Source of the DNA: Poa pratensis
Lineage: Eukaryota; Streptophyta; Magnoliopsida; Poales; Poaceae
Reading direction: 5' to 3'
Length of the DNA: 64,000 bases
Assembly (NCBI GenBank): GCA_947311845.1
Contig: CAMZMU010000089.1
Coordinates: forward strand, 17,984,336 to 18,048,335
The notes under the pieces are model-generated. The model was not told the origin of the DNA and did no database searches. It saw only the letters and a list, made by a program, of their open reading frames with translations. Below are positions 1-9,155 of the stretch, piece after piece. Every line of letters starts with the position of its first letter. The first letter of the stretch is position 1. Position numbers and translations under genes: made by a program.

Positions 1-148
1 ATGCTATAAAAAATGATTACAATTTCTAGCCCCCAATCAGTAAAATTGATTTGGCTTTGACAAGCATAAGTGATAGACTTAACACTCTTGAAACAAACAT
101 ATCTGGTCTAAAAGAAGGGTATAATCAATTCGTGAACACTATGATAAT

Positions 149-643
149 GTGCCAGTAAATTTTGAACCATCGGGATGGGTTCCCTCAGTAAAAGTTGTTA
201 TCAATGGTGAAACTTTTCATGCTCGCTGTGATATTATGTCTGAATTCTGTTTAATGCCCAAGGATATTTTTGATTCCTTAAATCTTTGGGAGCTTTCCAA
301 ATGCGAAGATTGTATAATTTTGGGTGATAATACTATTAAATTACCAAGAGGAGTAGCCGAAGGAGTATTTACAAAACTCCTGGGGATAACAATATCTATT
401 GATTATCTTGTCATTGAATGTGCAGGAGTAGGACAAATTACGCTTGGAAGATCTCTGTTGAAACGCTTTGGAGCAATAATAGATGTGGGCCAAGGCACTA
501 TGAATTTCGCCTCTTCACCTATGTGTAACCAAGTATTTCCTAAAGATAAGGGTAAGGTAAGAGAGCTAAGCGTAAGATTGTTGATGCTTCATCACTTGGA
601 AACACTTGATTCTTACTTTCTGCGCCTAGCTGAAAGGCGTTAA
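149..643 (+). pseudogene. Degenerate retroviral-type aspartic protease region of the gypsy element
   Basis: The open stretch of about 164 codons has the layout of the pepsin-like protease domain found between gag and RT in plant gypsy elements: a beta-rich start (VKVVINGETFHARCD), the active-site region, and a later 'ITLGRSLLKRFGAIIDVGQG' segment typical of these proteases. The catalytic loop reads CDIMSEFCLMP. The aspartate is kept, but the glycine of the usual D-[STL]-G triplet is replaced by Met, so activity is doubtful. The frame begins with GTG and has no good ATG, so it is probably the tail of a longer gag-protease frame starting left of position 1. It ends at TAA 641-643 without running into RT. 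Recognition of the family is good; the functional state is inferred to be dead. Confidence 0.65.
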
Positions 644-1973
644 AGAAAAGCGCTTATGGGAGACAACCCATTATTTTATTTCTGCAATTTTTCTTTTTTT
701 GAGTCAAGGAGTTGTTTACTTCTGTAACAATTCCTTTGTATCTTTATTTTATCGCATTGTTGTGCCAAGTATTGCCTCTAATAGGAAGATGATGCTAGAT
801 TTGGATTTCTGCGCAGGAACAGATTTCTGCTGTTCACCGTTTTAATTCTGTAAAATCACAGAAAAATTATTTAAATCTGCAAATTTTTGTGCGTGATCCT
901 CAGATATGTACGCATCTTTCGTTAGTTTAAAGTTTTTCGATCTGAGCAACGTAAGTGCCTCGAAAAAATTCGTCTTTGGACTGTTCTGTTTAGACAGATT
1001 CTGTCTTTTATTTTTCGCATTCTCTCTTTTACTAGTGTTGAGTGGAATTCTTTTTTAGGGTGAAGAGCTTCACATAACATCAGTGGCAGTAGTTAATGTT
1101 AAAAGTAACGGTCATGTTTGTGTCCTTATAGAACATGTGAGTTTTTGATTGTGCACTAACCCTCTAATGAGAATTACTGAGTTTGGTGTGGCGGAAGTTT
1201 TCAAGGGTCAAGAGAGAAGGATGATATAATGTGATCAAGAAGAGTGAAGAGCTTAAGCTTGGGGATGCTCCCATGGATCACCCCAGCATATTTCAAGAAG
1301 ACTCAAGCGTCTAAGCTTGGGGATGCCCAAGGCATCCCCTTCTTCATCAGCAACTTATCAGGTCATCTCTAGTGAAACTATATTTTAATTCTTTCACATC
1401 ATATGTGCTTTACTTGGAGCGTCTGTGTGCTTTTATTTTCAGTATTTTATTTTTCTTATGGTCAACTTGATTGGACCCCAGCATTCTTGATTGGGAGAGA
1501 GACACGCTCCGCTTTTTCATATGAATACTCCTATTCTTCACTTATACTTGTTGAGTATTCTTATCTAGCTATTGCTATGCTTTTAGCTCCTGTTTTGCAT
1601 GCATCTCTTATTCAGAGCTGTTAGTTCTTTTAAAGAAAGTACTCTCTTGCTTCACTTATAATTGTTTGGAGAGTTTATGTTGAAATAAATTGATTGGTGT
1701 TTGGTTGGAACAGAAAATGTTGCATGTGGTAGATGGTATAATGGAAAAAGCTTACATATTCTTGTAGATCACTGTATTGGATAATTTGATACTTGTCAAT
1801 TGTTTTGAGTTATCAAGTAGTTCATGTTTAAGCTTTTGTATCATGTAGTTAAAACCTATTAATGAAGAACTACCGTAAAGCTCGTTGAAATTTGGTTTGC
1901 ATGATTGGTATCTCTAAGGTCTAGATATTTTCTAGTAAAAGGGTTTGGTTAACAAGGAAGACAGTGTAGAGTC

Positions 1974-2231
1974 TTATAATGCTTGCAATATGTTTTCATA
2001 TAAGTCTTGCTGTGTCGGTTGATATCCTGTGTTTGCTTCAAATAACCTTGCTAGCCTAAACTCTGTACTGAGAGGGAATGCTTCTCGTGCATCCAAAACC
2101 TTGAGCCAAAATCCATGCCATCTGTGTCCACCATAACTACCTATATGTGGTATTTCCTTGCCATTCCAAGTAAATTTTTCATGTGCTACCTTTAAACTAT
2201 TCAAAACTTTATTACTCCTATTTTGTGTCAA
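1974..2231 (-). other. Antisense open frame of 85 codons in the element's 3' region
   Basis: The minus strand is open for 85 codons between the protease-like part and the 3' LTR. It contains well-mixed residues (TWNGKEIPHIGSYGG, RWHGFWLKVLDAREAFPLS) rather than low complexity. The frame has no ATG: its first possible start is TTG, and no internal Met occurs. I recognise the nucleotide segment as one that recurs in Triticeae gypsy 3' regions (from memory, not checked). It may be a remnant of an extra antisense ORF, as known for some plant gypsy elements, or merely conserved non-coding DNA. Confidence 0.3.
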
Positions 2232-3170
2232 TGTTTACCAAGCTCATGAGGACGGGGTGGATGTCTTTATGTCAACTGTCAAACAGACTTTACCACCGGA
2301 CTAGCGGCATATACATCCGCTTATCCATTAATTTTGCAAAAAGAGCTGGCAAATGGGGTGCCCAGTCCCAATTAATTACAACTTTAACCGCTTAATTCTC
2401 TTCACATTTTTGCCCTGATTTATCAGTCAAGCAATGACAAACAGTGAAATATCTGCATGTGTAAACAAAAGAGAAAGAGGGATGATCTGCCTTGCTGGTA
2501 GAAATAACGTCCTTCATGGGAGCCGCTCTTAAAAGTCTGGTTGGCAGGGGTCATATTGTACTTTCCATTTTCTGATTCGTTGACAATTAACAAACACCTC
2601 TCAAAACTTATTTTTACTCTCTATATGATTTCAAAAACTTAAAAAGCTCTAGCACATGATTTAATCCCTGCTTCCCTCTGCGAAGGGCCTTTCTTTTACT
2701 TTTATGTTGAGTCAGTTTTCCTACTTCTTTCTATCTTAGAAGCAAACACTAGTGTCAACTTTGGTGCAACAATTTTTATATGCTTGTATATTGCACTTAT
2801 TATATTGCTTTGTGTTGACAAATATCCATGAGATATATATGTTGAAAGTTGAAAGCAATTGCTGAAACTTAAATCTTCCTTTGTGTTGGTTAAATACCTT
2901 TTACTTAGAATCTATTGCTTTATGAGTTAACTCTTATGCAAAACTCTTTGATGCTTGTCTCGAAAGTACTATTCATGAAAAGTTTTTGCTTATATGATTC
3001 AGTTGTTTGCTCATTATCTACTTGCTAGCAAACTATAGACCATTGACCTGGATCACTTCATTCATAACATGTGCTTTACAATACTATTTGATCAAGATTA
3101 TGATTGTAGCATGTCACCTCAGAAATTATTTTGTTTTTATCGTTTTACCTACTCGAGGACGAGTAGAACT

Positions 3171-3185
3171 AAGCTTGGGGATGCT
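3171..3185 (+). other. Polypurine tract of the gypsy element
   Basis: The sequence aagcttggggatgct lies directly before the LTR start TGATACG at 3186. This is the position of the plus-strand primer in LTR retrotransposons and sets the element's orientation as plus. The same AAGCTTGGGGATG core also occurs upstream at 1255 and 1313. Confidence 0.7.
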
Positions 3186-4762
3186 TGATACGTCTCAAAC
3201 GTATCTATAATTTCTGATGTTCCATGTTGATATTATACCAATTGTTACATGTTTTATATACACTTCATAGCATTTTTATGCATTTTCTGGGACTAACCTA
3301 TTAACAAGATGCCACAGTGCCAGTTCCTGTTTTCTGCTGTTTTTGTATTCCAGAAAAGCTAGTCTGGAAATATTCTCGGAATTGGACGAAACTTGGACAG
3401 AACCTCCTATTTTTCCAACACGAACACGGAGTCCAAAGGAGAGACGGAGGGGAGCCACGTGGCAGCCACACCATGGGGCCGCGCGGGCCCCCCTGCCGCG
3501 CCGTGGGGTGGTGTGGGGCCCACGTGGTCTCCAGCCGCCGCCCTTTCGCCTATTTATTCCTCCCGACGCGAAAACCCTAAATACCCGAGCCATTATCCAC
3601 GAAAAGTTCCAGAGACGCCGCCGCCGTCAACCCTAGCTCGGGAGGGTTCAGAAGCTCTTCCCGGCACCCTGCCGGAGAGGGGAATCATCACCGGAGGGCT
3701 CTACATCACCATGCCTGCCTCCGGAGTGATGCGTGAGTAGTTCATCCTTGGACTACGGGTCCATGGCAGTAGCTAGATGGTTGTCTCTCCACTTTATGCT
3801 ATCATGTTTAGATCTTGTGAGCTGCCTATCATGATCAAGATCATCTTATTGTAATGCTACATGTTGTGTTTGCTGGGATCCGATGAATATTGAATACTAT
3901 GTCAAGTTGATTATCAATCTATCTTATATGTTATTTATGATCTTGCATGCTTTCCGTTACTAGTAGATGCTTTGGCCAAGTAGATGCTTGTAACTCCAAG
4001 AGTGAGTATTTATGCTAGATAGTGGGTTCATGCCTCCGGTAATCTGGGAGAGTGACAATAACTTCTAAGATTGTGGATGTGCTGTTGCCACTAGGGATAA
4101 AATAACCGATGCTTAGCTTAAGGGTGCGCCGTTAGGTCTAATGCATTTGTTTACATTACGCACATTACTTAATGCAATTATCCGTTGCTTGCAACTTAAT
4201 ACCAACGGGGAACTCGGATGACAACCTGGCGGTGGATTATTAGTCATAGACGCTGTTGGATAACGGTCTATGTATTTTGTCGTAATGCCCACATGAATAT
4301 CATAGTAATCATCATGTCATATATATGCATTGTCATGCGCTCAATATTTTGTCAATTGCCCAGCTGTAATTTGTTCACCCAGCATGTTAGTTATCTTTTA
4401 TGGAGAGACACCACTAGTGAACTGTGGACCCCGGTCCATTCTTTTACACTGATAATACAACCAACTGCAAACATTGTTCCTTTTCATTCTCTGCAATTTA
4501 CTACTGTTTTCCACACCATACGTTTAATCCTTTGTTTTCAGCAAGCCGGTGAGATTGACAACCTCACTGTTTCGTTGGGGCAAAGTAGTTTGATTGTGTT
4601 GTGTGCAGGTTCCACGTCAGCGCGCCACTGACAACCTTCAGAAGTGATTTCTTGCTCCTACTGGTTCGATTAAACCTTGGTTTCATACTGAGGGAAACTG
4701 CTGCTACACTGCTTCATACCTTCCCTTGGGGTCTCCCAACGAACGTGTGATCCACGCTATCA
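3186..4762 (+). repeat. 3' LTR of the gypsy element (about 1.58 kb)
   Basis: It starts TGATACGTCTCAAACG and ends GATCCACGCTATCA, giving the TG...CA termini of an LTR. A close copy occurs at 49871-51483, where a tRNA-Asp primer-binding site follows, confirming the boundaries. The LTR contains a GC-rich segment (about 3420-3700) with several overlapping short ORFs that are probably not genes. The five bases after it are gggtg, a possible TSD half whose partner lies left of the window. Confidence 0.88.
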
Positions 4763-6190
4763 GGGTGCTCGCGGTCAGGGTAGAAGGAGGAGGCCCGAAA
4801 AGATCGGTAATGGCGCTTTAGCAAGAAGAAGCTAAAATGTCCCTCCTATCAACTCGCGCAAATGGATCCGGAGTAGTGTAAATCTATGCGGCAATTCCTG
4901 TTATATCGGCGATTTCACGACTCATTTTCTACACCATTGAAAAAAGATTTTCGGGATCAGGCCGTTTTACGGTGCCTGCGCGGGTCTTTTTTTTGCATCA
5001 AAAGATAAACAATGGTTATTTTTGAAGATTGGGCGTTTTAAGGGATCTGCTTACATGGACCTTTTTAAAATCTTAGCCGGAGAACTGCTAAATTCATTAA
5101 TTAGAAGGAGAATAAAGTATAGAGACAAGTAGGAAAAACATGGGGCTAAGAGAGGCCCATGTCACCCGTGTAAAAGAGGGGTATCAGTCATCTCCTAGGG
5201 CTACTTCCAATTATCGCCACCGTGCTTACACGGACCTTGACTCATGTAATTGTGTGTTGTACCCCTTCGCTCGCGAATGTCTGCGGGCGAGTTTAGGGAT
5301 CCTCCGCCTCCCGTCGGCGCCGTCGCTGCTCTGCCTCGCTCCTGTGGCTTTCGGGCCATGGAGGCGGGGCGGATCTCGGCACCCGTCGGTGGAAGGGCTC
5401 CGTTCCCCTGGTTTTAGGGTTAAGGTTTGGTGGGGCAGCGTTCAGGTCATGGTGGCGGCGCCGTCGACACGGTCTGGAGGTTGAAGACGAAGGGCATCTC
5501 AAGGATCTCGATGTAATATTCGTTTTTGTTGATGTGTTTTGTACTGTTCGGTGTTTTTTTAATGTCAGGGTCTTTTCGCAAAAAAAAAATGTGTTGGAAA
5601 ATTTCCACTCTTGCTTTCACGTGCTCGATGCTGCATAGTGGCGATGCCCACGTACGTACGATAGTCAGTCATCGCATGGACGTTAATGGGCCTCTGCTAG
5701 TGCCAACTGTGTAGGCCGAGCAGTAGCGGGGCTGAAATTCCTCCATGGGCTGGGCTGCAAGAGATGGCATCTAGGGAAATAATTGCAACATCTGGGTACT
5801 TTTCTGGAGCCGTCTCCCTATAAATACTGTGTCATCTCCTTAGGGCAACTTCCATCTACCGCCACCGCGCCGCCTGCTGGCTGCTCTCATTGTTGTCCAT
5901 CTTCTTGCCATATGATGAATTTTAATTGAGCTCACTTGCTTGTCCTTTTCGATCTGATCATCTTCTCTCATCGTTGCGCTTTCTGGGTTATCTCTGTTTC
6001 CTTTTCATGTGAAAAATGGCAAAGAGGAGAAACAAGGTTCGGTCGTCTTAATGGCTGGTTTTCGCCTGCCTTGCAGACCTTACTTAAAAGTAGTCTGATC
6101 CTATGAACGTCGTCAGATTTATCTTTTTGTTCAATTTCTTTGCTGTTTTGCTACTGCTTCAATCTATTGTTTTGTTTCATCCGACGAGTC
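4763..6190. other. Intergenic stretch with a possible poly(A)-ended retroposon remnant
   Basis: No gene is recognised. Between about 5140 and 5589 a GC-rich segment is followed by T-rich sequence (ggatctcgatgtaatattcg, ttgatgtgttttgtactg) and ends in an A-run at about 5580-5589. This is the look of a plus-strand non-LTR retroposon 3' end, but no TSD was found. A TATA-like ctataaatac is at about 5818-5827. The short sequence 'gggcaacttccatctaccgccaccg' near 5843 resembles 'gggctacttccaattatcgccaccg' near 5199. Confidence 0.35.
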
Positions 6191-6199
6191 TCGTGTTAA

Positions 6200-7596
6200 A
6201 CGGCGATGAAGAAAAACATGGTTCGCTCGTCTTAATGGCGGACTAAGTCCGCCTTGAAGATTTTAAAAGTAGTCTGAGCCGATACGCATCCTCCGGATTC
6301 ACTCCAATTTTTCGGGTGTTCAGTTCACTGTTTATCTCTTTCTTATCATATTTGTTGAGCATGAAGTTGGGCGTTTGGTTGCGGTGATGAGATCCTTCAG
6401 TGTTGAAAGCAGATCCCTGCTTCATGAGTCTGGGAAATACTATTTCCTCCTGAGCGGTTACCTGAGCAACAATACACCCGCCCGAATACCTTTGGTGTTT
6501 GATTCCCTTCCAGCGTTAGCACGAGCTCTGCTCCTGCGTTGATCATAAAATTCCATAATCAATTCGGGAACAAAGTCTTCGATTGAGGTGGTACCTTTTG
6601 CTTATTTAGCAACTTTAACACCTTGGACCAGTTTGACGTCATATTTCCCCAGCTACAACGAACGCAATCTATCCAAAAGATTGGAGACGAAGATGACAGC
6701 ACAACCCACAGAGAAAGAACACATTTCAATAAAACACAATTACAATGTATAAAAATCTAATATGAACACAACCAATACCGGAAACCAAATAAAAAATGTA
6801 TGAGAAGGGCTACATCAGTGAACCGTGACGACAACACTTGCCCTGTGCTTCAAGAACATCAAAGCAGTGAACCGTGACGACAACACTGCTCTGTGCTTCA
6901 AGAACATCAAAGCAAGCAGCGGCACAATGGTTCAAATGTGTTTACGAGGGTTCATATTTTGTGGTTGTGGTCGGCCTCTGCTGTTTCAGGAAACGGACGC
7001 CGCCGACGCAGGTGATGTTGTCTGCGTTTCCCCTCTTGGTGGCCTCCACGAGGAGTTTCTTGGTGGCCTCCTGCGAGTCCACTATCGGCTTCACCATTGC
7101 CACAGCTCCCTGGGAGAGTTCATTTCATAATTCTGCTTCTGTTCTCGCTGTGAAGACCTTGGTTTCTAGGTGGAAAGATTTTGGGAACTTAAGTTTGTGG
7201 TCACGACGTCCCACAGCCCGTCGCTCGTGATGATGTGGAACTCCAGAGAGCTGCCTTCCACCTCCTCCTGCCTGAGGCAGAGTGCAGACACCTCCTCTTC
7301 TGTATTCGTTCAAGGTGACCACATGTTTATAATTCTTGGAGTGTGACTTATGATCAACAGACCTTGATCCCGGATCGGCAACAACGTACTGCTTAAGAGA
7401 TTGTCACCGAATGGTCGAGAAACAGCAAGCACTAAACCAGTCATGTGCTGACGAAGATTCAAGTCCCCATTCCCCAGTAGCACTTAATCGGAGGATGCAA
7501 GAATGATAGACTCCTGCCCGCATCACGAAACCTCCAGCATCCCCTCTGCCTCTCATCTGTCTGATCGGGCTTATGGTCCCTTGACACTGCTATAAC
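6200..7596 (-). pseudogene. Truncated, decayed tandem copy of the PP2C gene (exons 5-8 plus 3' flank)
   Basis: This is a partial duplicate of the PP2C locus at 13480-14836, same orientation. On the minus strand the exon-like blocks are: exon 5 about 7515-7590, exon 6 about 7355-7430, exon 7 about 7195-7268 and exon 8 about 6955-7119. The reading is damaged. Exon 6 has lost its first part. Exon 7 reads [13 protein letters not shown] where the parent has [13 protein letters not shown]. Exon 5 has lost bases after its [10 protein letters not shown] segment, and exon 8 carries indels. Exons 1-4, with the FDGHGG metal site, are absent, so no phosphatase can be made. The 3' flank contains a 49-bp tandem duplication (6816-6864 and 6865-6913) absent from the parent. 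The copy stops abruptly where the LINE begins. Confidence 0.85.
6816..6913 (+). repeat. 49-bp tandem duplication in the PP2C pseudogene 3' flank
   Basis: Two near-identical 49-base units, each starting cagtgaaccgtgacgacaac, lie head to tail. The parental locus (about 14032-14090) has only one copy, so the duplication arose after the segment was copied. Confidence 0.8.
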
Positions 7597-7772
7597 TGCA
7601 AACTGCTATAGCAGAAAGTCCCCTAGGGTTTACGACCTAGGGTTTTCGAGTCCTCCAGCGGCAATCCCCGGAGTTTTCCGTTCTTTCAGCAGGATCTGTG
7701 CCCGCTAGTGTGGTCTTTCGGTCCCGGAACATACCCTCGCAGGTTTCACCTCGGGTGCTTGTGAGACGAACG

Positions 7773-9155
7773 ATGGAGGGATCGGGATCTGGATCTCGAG
7801 GAAGCAACATGGAGGAACCAAGCGCGTTACTGCAGCGATTACATCTTGAGGAGAATGAGCTTGACGATCTGATCTGGGAGGAAGACGTAGGAGACCCGGC
7901 TGAAGGTCCGAAGTGGCTCGCGATAGCTAGGGTTCTTACTGGGAAAAGCTTTAGCCAGGGTGCTCTCATCGCAGATATGAGGGCGTCGTGGAACCCTGCG
8001 CAACAGGTGACGTGGAGGAGAATAAACCCCAATCTCTTCACAATTCAGTTTAGCTGCTTGGCGGATTGGAACAAGGCTATGCATCAAGGTCCTTGGGAGT
8101 TTCGAGGTTTTAATGCCCTAATCATGTCTGAATACGATGGGTTCTCTAACCCAGAATCGATCAAGCTTGACAAGCTGGAAACGTGGTGCCAAATCCACAA
8201 ATTGCCGGATGCGGTGTTGAAGCACGATGGCTTTGTGAAGAACATGGCCAAAAGGATTGGAGAAGTTCAGGAACTGCAGATTACCCTGCCAAGCGGATTC
8301 ATTGGGCAGTTCATACGTGTTAGGGTTAAGCTGGATGTCAATCAAAAGCTAACCCGGTTTGTGAGTTTTACTAGGGCTGGGAAAACGGAATTTTATCAAG
8401 TTAAATTTGAGAAGCTCCCTACTTTCTGCTATGCCTGTGGAAAATTAGGGCATTGGTACCAGGAGTGTGGGTCGGGAGAGCATGAAGAAGATAAACTAGA
8501 ATGGGGTGCCTTCATATTAGCACCAAGGAGGGACCGAGGTACTGGCCGAGGTATGGGACAACAACGGCAGAATGATCAAACCTCTGGTCGAGGACGTGGT
8601 GGTTTCGGGAGAGGAGATGGTGGAAGAAGCTTTCCAGCTAGGAGTGGGTCTGTTTTTGAAGGAAACACAAATACTATGCATCAAAGTTGGAGATGGAACA
8701 GTCAGCAAAATCAGGAGAGGAATATAGACTTAGTGGACACGGCTAATGGGATGAATACTGATGCTACTATGACTGATATAGCTCCGTCTGCAAGAAAGCG
8801 TCTAGCTATGGATCCAAACCCAAGTACAAGTGGCAATACTACTCTGGCGATTATGGATGGTTCAACAGTGATGCAAAGGGTGGATCAGTTTGAATCGGAG
8901 AAGAAAGGTGCCTCTGCTCCAACTGACACGCCGCAGAAAAACCTTAACAAAAAGAAGTTGAAAGATAATGATGGTTTAGCAGTTGATACCTTAGATATGC
9001 AAGGCAATGCGTTGGATGTGGTTGAATCTGATGGAAATACGGGTGTGACACATACGTTGGTTGAAGAACCTGTCTTGAATGACAATGAAGGTGGAGCTAA
9101 CTCCTCTTCCCCAGGATCGGCGGTCTCCCATGAGGGGGCCGTCCAGGAGCAATGA
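7773..9155 (+). CDS. LINE ORF1: RNA-binding gag-like protein (DUF4283 + CCHC zinc knuckle)
   Basis: ORF1 proteins of plant L1 elements bind the element RNA and act with ORF2 protein in a ribonucleoprotein. The frame is open from a GTG at 7698, but the first ATG is 7773 (MEGSGSGSRGS), giving 460 aa. Residues about 30-190 match the DUF4283-type N-terminal domain (for example DWNKAMHQGPWEFRGFNAL and WCQIHKLPD). A zinc knuckle C-x2-C-x4-H-x4-C (CYACGKLGHWYQEC) follows near residue 230, then an RG-rich stretch (GRGRGGFGRGDGG) and a long polar tail. The stop TGA overlaps the ORF2 start in ATGA at 9152-9155, which suggests ORF2 is translated by reinitiation. This ORF is uninterrupted. Confidence 0.88.
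   Translation: MEGSGSGSRGSNMEEPSALLQRLHLEENELDDLIWEEDVGDPAEGPKWLAIARVLTGKSFSQGALIADMRASWNPAQQVTWRRINPNLFTIQFSCLADWNKAMHQGPWEFRGFNALIMSEYDGFSNPESIKLDKLETWCQIHKLPDAVLKHDGFVKNMAKRIGEVQELQITLPSGFIGQFIRVRVKLDVNQKLTRFVSFTRAGKTEFYQVKFEKLPTFCYACGKLGHWYQECGSGEHEEDKLEWGAFILAPRRDRGTGRGMGQQRQNDQTSGRGRGGFGRGDGGRSFPARSGSVFEGNTNTMHQSWRWNSQQNQERNIDLVDTANGMNTDATMTDIAPSARKRLAMDPNPSTSGNTTLAIMDGSTVMQRVDQFESEKKGASAPTDTPQKNLNKKKLKDNDGLAVDTLDMQGNALDVVESDGNTGVTHTLVEEPVLNDNEGGANSSSPGSAVSHEGAVQEQ

Larger units (their letters stand above)
1..3185 (+). mobile_element. Internal 3' region of a Ty3/gypsy-type retrotransposon (5' part outside the window)
   Basis: This AT-rich stretch ends in a purine tract directly before an LTR, so it is the interior of an element read on the plus strand. 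It holds one protease-like reading frame (149-643) and then about 2.5 kb with no long sense ORF. No reverse transcriptase, RNase H or integrase motif follows the protease-like part; instead the motif 'gcttatgggagacaaccc' and 3' non-coding sequence follow at once. A related motif ('gctttgcgggaggcaacccg', about 54822) is found in the second element of the nested stack. I infer a non-autonomous or internally deleted Triticeae gypsy element, possibly of the Sabrina/WHAM type, but the family name is from memory and unconfirmed. Confidence 0.8.

Noticed and set aside
3276..3740. Overlapping ORFs of 87-115 codons on both strands in the LTR
   Set aside because: They lie within a GC-rich part of an LTR, similar frames recur in the copy at 49961-50322, and no domain or consistent frame is kept.
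4650..4680. Possible tRNA B box (ggttcgatta)
   Set aside because: No A box or cloverleaf around it, and it lies within an LTR.
7698..7772. Upstream extension of LINE ORF1
   Set aside because: Starts at GTG in the 5' UTR; the first ATG at 7773 is followed by typical ORF1 sequence.
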